Assembly: GCF_900176345.1 (NCBI RefSeq) | Contig: NZ_FWXU01000001.1 | Location: 543,775 to 607,774 of the forward strand | Direction: 5' to 3' | DNA: 64,000 nucleotides | Source of the DNA: Rhizobium sp. RU36D | Lineage (GTDB): Bacteria > Pseudomonadota > Alphaproteobacteria > Rhizobiales > Rhizobiaceae | Part shown: positions 16,109 to 24,553 of the stretch, piece after piece | How the letters are laid out: each line of letters starts with the position of its first letter | Numbering within the stretch: the first letter of the stretch is position 1 | Notes under the pieces: model-generated | What the model saw: only the letters and a program-made list of their open reading frames with translations | What the model was told of the DNA's origin: nothing | Database searches by the model: none | Program-made: the position numbers and the translations under genes

Positions 16109-17068
16109 ATGAAGATCATCAAGATCGACGGCATGCTGACCGTCGAGCCGGAACAGATGGCCTATCTCGCCGGCATGGATGTGGACTTCGTTGAAAAGAC
16201 GCTTCTCACCGAAGACGAACTGATTGCCGAATGCGGCGATGCGGATGCGCTGCTGGTGCTGCGCGAACCGATCACCGCCCGCGTGCTGTCAGCCCTCCCC
16301 AAGCTGAAGGTGATCGGCCGCTTCGGCGTCGGTCTCGATACGATCGATGTCGACGCCTGCACCAAGGCGGGCGTCCAGGTGACGAACGTTCCGGACTCTA
16401 ATCTGGACGAGGTCAGCACCCACGCGCTGGCCATGATCCTGGCCCTGGTGCGCCGCCTGAAGCTCTATGACACCGCCGTGCGCAACGGCCGCTGGAAGGC
16501 GCTCGCCGATGGCGAGGGCATCACCCGCCCCGACCGCCAGACCCTTGGGCTGATCGGCTTCGGCCAGATCGGCCGGTTGACGGCGAAGAAGGCCGCCGCC
16601 TTCGGCTACAGCATCTCGGCCTATGACCCGCATATGCCGGCGGATCGCATCGAGGCCGCAGGGGCAAAGCCGATGACGCTCGACGCGTTGATCGCGACAT
16701 CGGACATCATTTCGCTGCACGTGCCCTTCACCCCGGAAACCCAGAACATCATCTCGCGCGAACGCATCGCTGAGATGCGCCAGGGCGCTATCGTCATCAA
16801 TGTATCTCGTGGTGGCCTGATCGACGAAGAGGCACTGGCGGAGGCGCTTCAGAGCGGGCAGATCGCGGCCGCAGGGCTCGACACGCTGTCAGCCGAACCG
16901 CCGTCGCCGGACAACCCCTTGCTCAAGCTGGACAATGTCCTGCTCTCGCCCCACGCTGCACATTACTCGACGCAATCCTACGCGGAAGTGCGCAGCAAGG
17001 TCTTTGCCGACGTTGCGGCGGTGCTGAAGGGCGAGAAGCCGAAATATCCTGTCAACCTGAAGGGATGA
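16109..17068 (+). CDS. D-isomer-specific 2-hydroxyacid dehydrogenase (phosphoglycerate dehydrogenase-like)
   Basis: About 319 residues. NAD-binding motif GLIGFGQIGRLTAKKAAAFG, catalytic Arg in NVSRGGLIDEEAL, Glu in LDTLSAEPPSPDNPL and His in LLSPHAAHYS complete the R-E-H triad. It interconverts a 2-oxo acid and a D-2-hydroxy acid. No C-terminal ACT domain, so not a typical serine-biosynthesis enzyme. ATG 16109 has GAGGAG 7 nt upstream; the longer reading frame from 15995 overlaps the aldolase and is not used. Its stop overlaps the next start by ATGA. It may act on the aldolase substrate or product. Confidence 0.88.
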   Translation: MKIIKIDGMLTVEPEQMAYLAGMDVDFVEKTLLTEDELIAECGDADALLVLREPITARVLSALPKLKVIGRFGVGLDTIDVDACTKAGVQVTNVPDSNLDEVSTHALAMILALVRRLKLYDTAVRNGRWKALADGEGITRPDRQTLGLIGFGQIGRLTAKKAAAFGYSISAYDPHMPADRIEAAGAKPMTLDALIATSDIISLHVPFTPETQNIISRERIAEMRQGAIVINVSRGGLIDEEALAEALQSGQIAAAGLDTLSAEPPSPDNPLLKLDNVLLSPHAAHYSTQSYAEVRSKVFADVAAVLKGEKPKYPVNLKG

Positions 17069-18003
17069 GCGTGATGTTGACCTGTTTCTACAGGGGTTAC
17101 GGCGGTCCTGAGGTGCTGGAATTCGGCGAGGTGCCGGAGCCCAAGGCCGAGGCAGGACAGGTCGTGGTGAAGATGGCGGCAGCCAGCGTCACGCCCTTCG
17201 ACTGCAAGCTGAGAGCCGGCAAGCTCAAGGACTACTTTTCGCCGCTCTTCCCGAACACACCGGGGCGTGATGGCACCGGGACGGTGGTGGCGGTTGGCCC
17301 TGATGTCAGCGACTTCCAGGTTGGAGACCGGGTCTGCGTCATGGCCCCCGGCACCGAGGCGCCCGGCACCTGCACCGACCTTCTTGCCTGCCATGCCAGT
17401 CTCGTCGTGCCGCTGCCCGACGAACTGACCATGGAGGAAGGGGCGTCACTAGTGAATGCCAGCCTGTCCGCCTGGATTTGCGCCGTCCGGGTGGCCAAGG
17501 TCAAGCCAGGCGACAAGGTGCTTGTCCATGCCGGAGCCGGCGCAGTGGGCGGGTTGCTGGTCCAGCTCTGCCGGCACCTCGGCGCGGAGGTCACCGCCAC
17601 CTGCCGCTCGACCAACAAGGATTACGTGAAGTCACTCGGGGCCCACAACGCAATCGCCTATGATGGCGAGGATTTCACCACGCTCGAACCGCAGGACGTG
17701 GTGTTCGATCTCATGGGCGGCGACGTCCATGACCGCTCCTACGGAGTGCTGAAGCGCGGCAGGCATCTGGTCTACCTGACCGCCGCACCGATCGTCGATC
17801 GGGGTGCGGAATTCGGCGTCACCGTCACCCGCGCCATGATCAAGGACGATCGCGAGGCCGTCGCGCCGATCCTGGCCCTGGCCGCCCAAGGCAAGATCAA
17901 GCCGCAGATTGCCCGCACGCTGCCGCTGTCCGATGTCGCAGAAGCCCATCGGCTGATGGAGGCCGGCGAGATCACCCGCGGCAGGTTGATCCTCACCATG
18001 TAA
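17065..18003 (+). CDS. Zinc-independent MDR oxidoreductase (quinone oxidoreductase-like)
   Basis: 312 residues, medium-chain dehydrogenase/reductase. N-terminal GroES-like domain with PGRDGTGTVVAVGPDVSDFQVGDRV and a nucleotide-binding motif VLVHAGAGAVGGLLVQLCRHLGAE (AGAGAVG). The zinc-ligand set of true alcohol dehydrogenases is absent, matching the quinone oxidoreductase / enoyl reductase group, NADPH dependent. It starts at ATG 17065 with a 4-nt overlap with the previous stop. Last gene before a strong terminator. Function in the pathway not predictable. Confidence 0.85.
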   Translation: MSVMLTCFYRGYGGPEVLEFGEVPEPKAEAGQVVVKMAAASVTPFDCKLRAGKLKDYFSPLFPNTPGRDGTGTVVAVGPDVSDFQVGDRVCVMAPGTEAPGTCTDLLACHASLVVPLPDELTMEEGASLVNASLSAWICAVRVAKVKPGDKVLVHAGAGAVGGLLVQLCRHLGAEVTATCRSTNKDYVKSLGAHNAIAYDGEDFTTLEPQDVVFDLMGGDVHDRSYGVLKRGRHLVYLTAAPIVDRGAEFGVTVTRAMIKDDREAVAPILALAAQGKIKPQIARTLPLSDVAEAHRLMEAGEITRGRLILTM

Positions 18004-18007
18004 CGCA

Positions 18008-18034
18008 AAAAGGCCTCCGCGAGGGAGGCCTTTT
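18008..18034. terminator. Bidirectional rho-independent terminator
   Basis: A perfect 11-bp stem, AAAAGGCCTCC (18008-18018) with GGAGGCCTTTT (18024-18034), 5-nt loop. T-runs follow on both strands. It separates the convergent MDR and EthD-like genes. Confidence 0.92.
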
Positions 18035-18054
18035 CCATATCGACTGATGTTATG

Positions 18055-18762
18055 TCAGGCCGATGGCAGCACGGTTTCCGTCGCCATGGGATAGTGGAAG
18101 TTTCCGCCTTCGAAAGCCGGAAACGTATGGAAATCAGCGCGCATTTCGTGCCGTACGGGCGATTGCAAGGCCGCCTGGAGCGCTGCCGCGCTGTCGAAAA
18201 GGATGCGGTTGCGCTGGATATGCGCAACCCGCTCGACGCCTTCAAGACCACCGCACCAATCGACACGGCTGAGAATCTCGATTGAGCGAATGCCGGGGAA
18301 CTTGCGCATAACAGGCGGATGGCCGGCGATGTAATGCGAAAGCCAGAGATTGAGATCGGCGGCCGGCCCCGGATAATGCACGACATAGGAGCAAGGAAGC
18401 CCACCCTCTGCCGTTTTGACCACGGGATCATCAACCGGGAACGGACGGACCAGCATAACCTGCTGGGTCACTTTAGCCCCGTGAAGGCTCTTCAGTAGAC
18501 CCATCAATGGCTGAAGATGCCCCTTCGGGCCAACCGCGGCTTCCAGCGTCGGAAGGTCTGAAAAATGCAGTTGCAGCCCGAACGGCGGCGAAGTCCCGTC
18601 GTGGTTGAACAGATCTTCAGCGACTTCCGGTGTGTAGATCAGGCCCGATGTCAGGCCCGGGGTCGCCCGAATGAGATCCCTCACAAAGGCCAGTTCCCCG
18701 GCATCGACGGTCAGGTCGATGCCGGGGGTATTTTCGAAGAAGACGATGAATGCAAAGCTCAT
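18055..18762 (-). CDS. EthD-type dimeric alpha-beta barrel protein, candidate IifA-like oxygenase
   Basis: 235 residues. The second half has the EthD-like block HPPVMRKFPGIRSIEI (about residues 148-163), and the two halves look like a tandem ferredoxin-like fold. No cofactor-binding motif is visible. Cofactor-independent oxygenases often use this fold. In Acinetobacter the iif pathway needs such an oxygenase (IifA) to convert 3-hydroxyindolin-2-one to anthranilate, and iifB, C and D-like genes lie at 39585-42192 without a local iifA. That match is inference from fold and pathway need. Start ATG 18762 with GGAGCG upstream. It follows the TRAP permease by 16 nt and appears to be the last gene of the transporter operon. 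Confidence 0.55.
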   Translation of the reverse strand: MSFAFIVFFENTPGIDLTVDAGELAFVRDLIRATPGLTSGLIYTPEVAEDLFNHDGTSPPFGLQLHFSDLPTLEAAVGPKGHLQPLMGLLKSLHGAKVTQQVMLVRPFPVDDPVVKTAEGGLPCSYVVHYPGPAADLNLWLSHYIAGHPPVMRKFPGIRSIEILSRVDWCGGLEGVERVAHIQRNRILFDSAAALQAALQSPVRHEMRADFHTFPAFEGGNFHYPMATETVLPSA

Positions 18763-18778
18763 GATGCGCTCCAGTCGG

Positions 18779-20089
18779 CTAAATCAGGCTTGGAAGGAAG
18801 AGCGCAATCTGCGGGAAGACGGCGATCAGGAAGATCAGGAACAGAGTGAGCCCGATATAAGGTGCTGCCGCCAAGGCGACCGTCTTGAGCGACGTTCCTT
18901 TTGGCGCAACCCCCAGCATGATGAAGAGCAGCAGACCGAACGGTGGGGTCGTGAAGCCCACTTCATAGGCCAACAGCAGCATCAGCCCGAGCCAGACCGT
19001 ATCGAAGCCATAGGTGGCGGCAATCGGCATGAAGATCGGCAGCGTGATCAACATCATCGATACCTGGTCCATGAACATACCGAGGATGAGGATCACGACG
19101 ATCATCATCAGTAGGATGCCGTATGGGCCCATGTCGAAGCCGGTGATGAAGGAGATGAAGCCGTTCGATGCACCGGAAAACGCGAATATCTGCGAGAAGG
19201 TCGTCGACGCCGAGATGATCAGGAAGGTCATGGCCGTGACCTTCATGGCGTCGTCAAGCGACTTCCAGACCACGCTCCAGCTGAACTTGCGATAGACGAA
19301 CAGCAGGACCACCACGCCAAGGCAGCCGAGACCGGCCGATTCCGTCGGCGTGGCAATGCCGAGGATGATGGTGCCCACCACCATGAAGATCAGCACGCCC
19401 ATCGGGATGATGTTGAACGCCACCGCATTGATCTTCTCAAGGCCCGAGGTCGCCGGCACCGGATATTGCGGGGCTGCGTCAGGGTCGATCACCGTCTGCA
19501 CGAAGATCAGCAAACCGAACAGGCTGACAAGGAGCAGACCGGGGATGACACCGGCGATCAGCAAGGCCCCGACATCGATCTGCGCCAGCGAACCGAGCAG
19601 GACGCCAAGCGACGACGGCGGGATGATGACGGCGAGACTGCCGGCGCCGAGGATGGGACCATAAGCCATATGCGGCTTGTAGTTCCGCCTCAACATTTCC
19701 GGCGCCATGAGCGAACCCATCATGCCGGTATTGGCGAGGCTGGAGCCGGAAAGGGCAGCAAACACAGCACCAGAGCCCAGCGTCACATAGGCCAGACGAC
19801 CTCTGATGTTGCCGATGGCGAGGTCAAGTGCGTAGATGACTTTTTCGCCCAGGCCAGAGCGGAAATAGAGGCTGCCCATGACAAGGAACATCGGCAGCGG
19901 TGCCAGCGCATAGGTCGAGACCGCGTCCGAGAAGTTGGCGACCATTTGCGTGACGCCGGTCGAGCCGCCGAAGAACAGGAAAAGGCCGGCGATGTTGGTG
20001 ATGAAGAAGGCGAAGGCCACGGGCAGGCCGAGGCCCATGAAGACCAGGATCGACCCGATCAGGAAGGCGAAGGGAAAGAACCATTCCAT
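18779..20089 (-). CDS. dctM: TRAP transporter large permease subunit (DctM-like)
   Basis: 436 residues, about 12 hydrophobic helices (for example FPFAFLIGSILVFMGLGLPV at the start). The family signature of the large TRAP subunit is seen in IIPPSSLGVLLGSLAQIDVG (the PPS motif), and again near FGLLLFIMLGVAPKG. It moves a carboxylate with Na+ in exchange for energy, together with the small subunit and binding protein. It starts 3 nt after the small subunit stop and is followed by the EthD-like gene. Confidence 0.93.
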   Translation of the reverse strand: MEWFFPFAFLIGSILVFMGLGLPVAFAFFITNIAGLFLFFGGSTGVTQMVANFSDAVSTYALAPLPMFLVMGSLYFRSGLGEKVIYALDLAIGNIRGRLAYVTLGSGAVFAALSGSSLANTGMMGSLMAPEMLRRNYKPHMAYGPILGAGSLAVIIPPSSLGVLLGSLAQIDVGALLIAGVIPGLLLVSLFGLLIFVQTVIDPDAAPQYPVPATSGLEKINAVAFNIIPMGVLIFMVVGTIILGIATPTESAGLGCLGVVVLLFVYRKFSWSVVWKSLDDAMKVTAMTFLIISASTTFSQIFAFSGASNGFISFITGFDMGPYGILLMMIVVILILGMFMDQVSMMLITLPIFMPIAATYGFDTVWLGLMLLLAYEVGFTTPPFGLLLFIMLGVAPKGTSLKTVALAAAPYIGLTLFLIFLIAVFPQIALFLPSLI

Positions 20090-20092
20090 CGA

Positions 20093-20605
20093 TTACAGTC
20101 CTTCAACTTCGAGCGGGTTGAGATTGTAAAGCGTATCGAAGCCCAGGAGGTATCGAAGCCATTCGAGCGCCGAAAGGAAGAAGCCGATGATCATCGGCAG
20201 GAACACGGCCCATTTCGGCATGTCAAACGTCCGCGTCTCGTAATCGCCGGTCGCCAAGGCATCCAGCGCCGATGTCAGCGCGATGCTGCCCAGATAGAGG
20301 CAGAGGATGATGCAGGTGAGATAGACGATCTTTTCAAGGACGTTGCGAGCACCCGACGGCATGGCGTTGCGCAGGAACTCCACGAAGACGTGGCCCTTCG
20401 TCCGCACCAGCCATGGCATGGGTAGGAAAGCAGAATACATCAAGATGTATTCCGAAACGGATATCGCCCATGACAGCGGGCGGAAGCCCAGATTGCGCAT
20501 CGCGACATCCGAGATGACGATGATGATCATCAGGGCGATAAGCACCCTGACAATGCCGGCAAGGGCGGCGCTGAGACCGCCGGATAAATCGAAGAGCGCC
20601 TTCAT
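20093..20605 (-). CDS. dctQ: TRAP transporter small permease subunit (DctQ-like)
   Basis: 170 residues, four hydrophobic segments (for example AALAGIVRVLIALMIIIVIS and VYLTCIILCLYLGSIALTSA), as expected for the small TRAP subunit. Start ATG 20605. Between dctP and dctQ lies a strong terminator (20705-20742), so this gene and the large permease should be made in lower amounts than the binding protein. Confidence 0.9.
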   Translation of the reverse strand: MKALFDLSGGLSAALAGIVRVLIALMIIIVISDVAMRNLGFRPLSWAISVSEYILMYSAFLPMPWLVRTKGHVFVEFLRNAMPSGARNVLEKIVYLTCIILCLYLGSIALTSALDALATGDYETRTFDMPKWAVFLPMIIGFFLSALEWLRYLLGFDTLYNLNPLEVEGL

Positions 20606-20704
20606 TTCTAGAGACCTTTGGCAAGAGCGTGCATCGCCGGATCGGGAGGAGAAACGGCGGCTTGACAGCCCGTCGCTTGTTCGGCGCGGAGGCCGAAAAG
20701 CGGT

Positions 20705-20742
20705 TGGAAAAAACAGGGCCCGCTGAAATATTCAGCGGGCCC
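20705..20742 (-). terminator. Rho-independent terminator / attenuator between dctP and dctQ
   Basis: Perfect 12-bp stem GGGCCCGCTGAA/TTCAGCGGGCCC (20716-20742) around ATA; on the minus strand it is followed by TGTTTTTT. It stands 13 bp after the dctP stop and inside the transporter operon. Confidence 0.88.
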
Positions 20743-20755
20743 AAACGTCATGCTA

Positions 20756-21733
20756 TCAGGGGAACAGCTTGCGCAGTTGCTCGATGTGCGTGGGGTCGCG
20801 CTGGGCCATGCGGTCCCAGCTGGCCTTGGCAGCCGTTGCCAGGAACTTTTCGCGGCCTTCGCCGGTCATTTCAACGACCTTCTGGCCCTTGTCGATCATT
20901 TCCTGAGCCAGGCGTGCGGTCTCGGCCTTATTGAACTCATAGCTTTCCTTCTCGTATTCGATCGCTACTTCGTTCAGGATCTTCTGGGATTCCGGCGAGA
21001 GCGAGTCCCACTTCTTCTTGTTCATGGAGACCAGAACGTCGGTCTGGAAGAAGGAGGGATCGATCCGGTACTTGGTGAACTTGTCCCAGCCGAACGAGGC
21101 ATAGCCCATGACGGGATAGGCATTGGCATTGATTACGCCGCGCTCGAGCGAGGTGTAGACGTCACCCGCGTTCTGGACGATGACCGTCGTGCCAAGGTTT
21201 TCGAAGAACTGGCGATAAAGCGGCGAAGAGCGGATCTTCAGCTTGGTGAAGTCGATCGAACCGTCGGGCAGCATGGTCGGCTCATCCACGGTGAACATGT
21301 GGAAGCCCGTGCCGCCGTCGATATGCAGCAGCAGATGGGCATTGGCCTTCTTGGCATAGATCTCGTTCAGGAGGTCCCAGCCGCCATTGGCGCGGGCATC
21401 CCAAGGCGTGATCGTGGACGCGGAGAGCACTTCGCCTTCCGGCACCATTTCAAGATAAAGGCCAGCGGGCGTATTGATCATATCGATCAGGCCGCTCTTC
21501 TGGGCAGCACCCAGCTGCGGATTGGGGATGATTTCCGGACCACCGCGCACGGTGATCTTGACCACGCCCTTGCCCTTCTCGTTCACCTTGTCGACGAACT
21601 TCAGGAAGCTCTTGGCATAGCCGTTCTGGGCCGGCGTGAAGTGGACTGCATTGATGACGTCTTCCGCATAGGCGGCGGTGCCGGCAAGACCGCTCAGGAG
21701 AGATGCTAAGGCGAGAGCCTTGAAGAAACGCAT
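20756..21733 (-). CDS. dctP: TRAP transporter periplasmic binding protein (DctP-like)
   Basis: 325 residues. Signal peptide MRFFKALALASLLSGLAG with probable cleavage after AAYA, then the DctP fold. The conserved substrate-binding segment KIRSSPLYRQFFENLG carries the carboxylate-binding Arg. DctP-type proteins bind organic acids. The gene leads a minus-strand unit dctP-dctQ-dctM-EthD. A cluster operator sits at 21897-21916, about 165 bp upstream of the ATG. An indole-type or aromatic acid is a reasonable ligand here, inferred from location only. Confidence 0.92.
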   Translation of the reverse strand: MRFFKALALASLLSGLAGTAAYAEDVINAVHFTPAQNGYAKSFLKFVDKVNEKGKGVVKITVRGGPEIIPNPQLGAAQKSGLIDMINTPAGLYLEMVPEGEVLSASTITPWDARANGGWDLLNEIYAKKANAHLLLHIDGGTGFHMFTVDEPTMLPDGSIDFTKLKIRSSPLYRQFFENLGTTVIVQNAGDVYTSLERGVINANAYPVMGYASFGWDKFTKYRIDPSFFQTDVLVSMNKKKWDSLSPESQKILNEVAIEYEKESYEFNKAETARLAQEMIDKGQKVVEMTGEGREKFLATAAKASWDRMAQRDPTHIEQLRKLFP

Positions 21734-22068
21734 GTCGAGATCCTCTGTCTAGGTTGACCATACCAAGGGGATCGCTGACGTCAGACGCTTGCTCGATCCC
21801 CTGTTCTTATTGGCTTCCGCACGGCTGGGTTTTGGCCTTCCGCAGCGGACCGGTCGTTGCCGGTAAATGGATTGAACAGCGGGTTCGCGCAAAAAACAAG
21901 TTTAAACTTAAAACATCTGATAACTTTTTTTGTTGCTGCCATATCAGCGTCATACGGCACAACCTCCGGCGCCCAGAAGAGGCGCAATACCACCAGGGGT
22001 CGCGCAGCGATACGCAACTCGATAAACGGAGAAAGGAGGCATGTTGCGGACGAAGCCCGCGAAGACGA
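21734..22068. other. 335-bp promoter region of the TRAP operon
   Basis: No gene. It holds an AT-rich tract at about 21890-21930 that includes operator copy 5 and separates the TRAP operon from the MarR gene, which reads toward it. Confidence 0.6.
21897..21916. promoter_or_regulatory. AT-rich operator copy 5, upstream of the TRAP operon
   Basis: CAAGTTTAAACTTAAAACAT, with 13 consecutive positions (TTTAAACTTAAAA) identical to the copy at 44134-44153. It contains the perfect palindrome AAGTTTAAACTT (21898-21909). Confidence 0.65.
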
Positions 22069-22566
22069 CTAATCGATTTCGCCGGCGGAGAGGTGGTTGC
22101 GCGCTGACGTCTTCACGCGGCCGATATTGACCAGGAGTTCGCGGATGATGTCGGGATCGACATCGGCCATCATGTCGCGCAGCCAGCCCTCATGGGTGTC
22201 CGCCATGGTCGCGAATGTCTCCGAGCCCTTCTTTGTCAGCTTGGCCACGGTGACGCGGCGATCGCCGTCGGGCGTTTCCCGGACCACCAGCCCATCCAGT
22301 TCCAGTCGCTCAACGAGGCCGGTGATGTTTCCGTTGGTCACCATCGTGCGCCGGGACAGTTCCCCGAGCCTCAGCCCATCGGACTCGCGATAAAGCTGCG
22401 ACATCAGGTCGAATTGCGGCAAGGTCGCGCCGAATTCATTGCGCAGACGCCTGCGGATTTCCTGGGATATGAGCTTGGTCGTCGACAGCATGCGCAGCCA
22501 GAGGCGAAGCTCTTGCTTCTTGCCGTCCTGCGTATCGTTCACGATGATTTCCAGATCGACCGCCAC
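22069..22566 (-). CDS. MarR-family transcriptional regulator, candidate master regulator of the cluster
   Basis: 165 residues. Central winged helix (LRLGELSRRTMVTNGNITGL and VVRETPDGDRRVTVAKLTKKG) between dimerisation helices, typical of MarR repressors of aromatic-acid genes (BadR, CouR and HcaR relatives). GTG 22566 with GGAGAG 6 nt upstream is the best start. A copy of the cluster operator lies at 22634-22653, 68 bp upstream, so it probably represses itself. Among the regulators in the window this one best fits the shared operator, but binding is not shown by sequence alone. Ligand perhaps an aroyl-CoA, by analogy. Confidence 0.85.
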   Translation of the reverse strand: MAVDLEIIVNDTQDGKKQELRLWLRMLSTTKLISQEIRRRLRNEFGATLPQFDLMSQLYRESDGLRLGELSRRTMVTNGNITGLVERLELDGLVVRETPDGDRRVTVAKLTKKGSETFATMADTHEGWLRDMMADVDPDIIRELLVNIGRVKTSARNHLSAGEID

Positions 22567-22633
22567 GTGGTGCTCTCCGTACAGATCCCCCCTATCTTGC
22601 CTGCCGGAGCCACCGCAGGCACGTCAAGACAAA

Positions 22634-22653
22634 GTGTTTCAATCGTAAACTAA
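22634..22653. promoter_or_regulatory. AT-rich operator copy 6, upstream of the MarR gene
   Basis: GTGTTTCAATCGTAAACTAA, about 13 of 20 positions equal to the best copy and sharing CGTAAACTA with copy 3 (14245-14264). It sits in the 101-bp gap between the MarR start and the flavoprotein stop. Confidence 0.5.
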
Positions 22654-22667
22654 TCAACAGCTTTTGT

Positions 22668-24239
22668 TCATCCCGCGAGCATTTTGCCCAGCATGAAGCC
22701 CGAACCTGCCCCCGTACCCGCGCCCGGCCAGGTCGAAGCACCGCACATGTAAAGCCCTGCAACTGGCGTCTTGTAGCGCGAATAGCCCGCCACGGGCCGG
22801 AACAGGAAATTCTGGTCGAGATGGTGAGAACCGGAAAGGCTGTCGCCGCCAATCAGGTTCGGATTTTCCCGCTGCAGATCAACAGGCGAATAGATCGCGC
22901 GGGCGCGGATCTTCGACCTGGTTCCTGGTGCATAGCGCTCAAGGACATCCAGCACCCGCTCGGCATAGGCTGCCTTTGCGCCATCCCAATCGCGCTCCGT
23001 AATCTGCCCCAGGGCATCGCCCCTGATCGCCGCCGGCAGCATGCGCACCTGCACCCACAGCACGTGCTTGCCGTCAGGCGCACGAGTGGGGTCTATGGCC
23101 GTGGGCTGCCCGACCACGAGAGCGGGCTCTGCTGGCAGAAGGCCAGCCATCGCCTCGGCATAAACCCGCGACATCATCTGCATATCGGGCGCGATATGCA
23201 CATAGGCATAGGACTTCAGTTCGGGTCCTGCGGACCAGTCCGGCAGGTCGTCCATCGACAGATGGATCATCATGGCTCCGGGACCGGCACGGAAAGCATC
23301 GACCTTCTTGTCGAATACCGCGCGATCGGGCGACTTCGGCACGAGATTTCCAAACAGCAGCTTGGGATGAACATTGGCAATCACCGCCTTGCCAGCCGAA
23401 ATCTCACGTCCATCGGCGAGAACGACGCCCGTGGCCTTGCCGTTGGTCAGCTTGATCGTCTGAACCGGGCTATCGAGCAGGACCTCGCCACCCTTGTCCT
23501 TCAGCACCTTCACCATGGCCTTGATGATCGTGTCTGCACCGCCGGCCCCGATCACCATGCCAAAGGCCTGGTTGGCCATGGATTCGAGATAGGGAAACAG
23601 GGCACCGCCGGCAACGTCGGGCGCAAAATCCAGATGCAGGCCCCAGGCGGCCATCATGGCCTTCAGCTTGTCGTTCTCGAAATGGGCATCGAGGAAATCG
23701 CGCGGTGTCGCGAGCAGCAACCGGGCCATGCGGTAAAGCCCCTCCAAGCCGACAGCACGATAGGCCTTCCAAACTGCCTTGAGACTGCCGAGCGAGGGCA
23801 TCGGCGAACCGAGCAAGGCGAAGATATGCGGCGCATCGGCACCGAACCCCTCCAGCATGGCCTTCCAGGCCGCCGCATCCGCCGGCGACAGGCTATCGAT
23901 TGCTGCAACAGTGGCAGCCACATCCGTTCCGACGCCGAGATGCGTACCGTCGGGGAATACGCTGGCAAAACACTTGGGCGCCGGCACCAGGCCCAATCCG
24001 GCCTGGGTGAGTTCCTGCTTGTAGGTGGAGAAGAAGGCAGACCCCGCAAACATCGAGAGGTTCATGGCGCAGAGGTCGTGACGGAAGCCGGGCTCTGTCA
24101 GTTCCAGGGTCTTGACCGCACCACCCGCCGCCGAGGCAGCTTCAACGACTGCGACCTTCCATCCCCTGGCAGCCAGATGCACCGCCGCCGCCAGGCCGTT
24201 ATGGCCTGCTCCAACCACCACCGCGTCAAATTCCGCCAT
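22668..24239 (-). CDS. CrtI/phytoene-desaturase-like FAD oxidoreductase (copy 1)
   Basis: About 523 residues. Dinucleotide-binding N-terminus FDAVVVGAGHNGLAAAVHLA (GxGxxG), followed by VAVVEAASAAGGAVKTLEL, and a C-terminal FAD segment GLYMCGASTWPGAGTGAGSG. Relatives are FAD-linked oxidases or dehydrogenases related to phytoene desaturases and amine oxidases; no carotenoid gene lies nearby. ATG 24239 has AGGGTGG upstream and begins the Rossmann fold; the upstream start at 24320 is not used. Divergent from the isatin hydrolase-like gene and paralogous to 25410-26999. Substrate unknown; an indoleacetate-related oxidation is a guess. Confidence 0.85.
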   Translation of the reverse strand: MAEFDAVVVGAGHNGLAAAVHLAARGWKVAVVEAASAAGGAVKTLELTEPGFRHDLCAMNLSMFAGSAFFSTYKQELTQAGLGLVPAPKCFASVFPDGTHLGVGTDVAATVAAIDSLSPADAAAWKAMLEGFGADAPHIFALLGSPMPSLGSLKAVWKAYRAVGLEGLYRMARLLLATPRDFLDAHFENDKLKAMMAAWGLHLDFAPDVAGGALFPYLESMANQAFGMVIGAGGADTIIKAMVKVLKDKGGEVLLDSPVQTIKLTNGKATGVVLADGREISAGKAVIANVHPKLLFGNLVPKSPDRAVFDKKVDAFRAGPGAMMIHLSMDDLPDWSAGPELKSYAYVHIAPDMQMMSRVYAEAMAGLLPAEPALVVGQPTAIDPTRAPDGKHVLWVQVRMLPAAIRGDALGQITERDWDGAKAAYAERVLDVLERYAPGTRSKIRARAIYSPVDLQRENPNLIGGDSLSGSHHLDQNFLFRPVAGYSRYKTPVAGLYMCGASTWPGAGTGAGSGFMLGKMLAG

Positions 24240-24553
24240 GATCCACCCTGCAATACCCCGAGCCAAAATTATCCTTATATGCATACATCTTTGCCTCCCG
24301 CCTGCAAGACCCATCCCCACAAGGGGCGGCGCAGCTTGATGATCATCAAGCGATAGCGGCCGTTGAGGCTAAAAAGCAGGGGCCTTTGGCAGCACGTCAT
24401 CCAATCTGCAATTAGGAAAAAATGGTGCCAGCCGAATACTTGCAATATCATACTTTCTCTCCTAGGCTCCGTTCACCGCGTGGGAGAAACCGGTTGATAA
24501 AGACCGCAGATGAGAGCCGGCACCGGTTCCAGCGCAAACAAGGGGAACGATCC
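24240..24553. other. 314-bp divergent promoter region
   Basis: Lies between FAD oxidoreductase 1 and the isatin hydrolase-like gene. The one clear element is TATATGCATACAT (24277-24289 area), with perfect palindrome TATGCATA at 24278-24285; ATGCATAT on the other strand is shared with the sites upstream of iorA. No open reading frame here looks real. Confidence 0.5.

Noticed and set aside
22821..24356. Long plus-strand frame opposite FAD oxidoreductase 1
   Set aside because: No domain, no ribosome site, and the minus-strand frame has clear FAD motifs.
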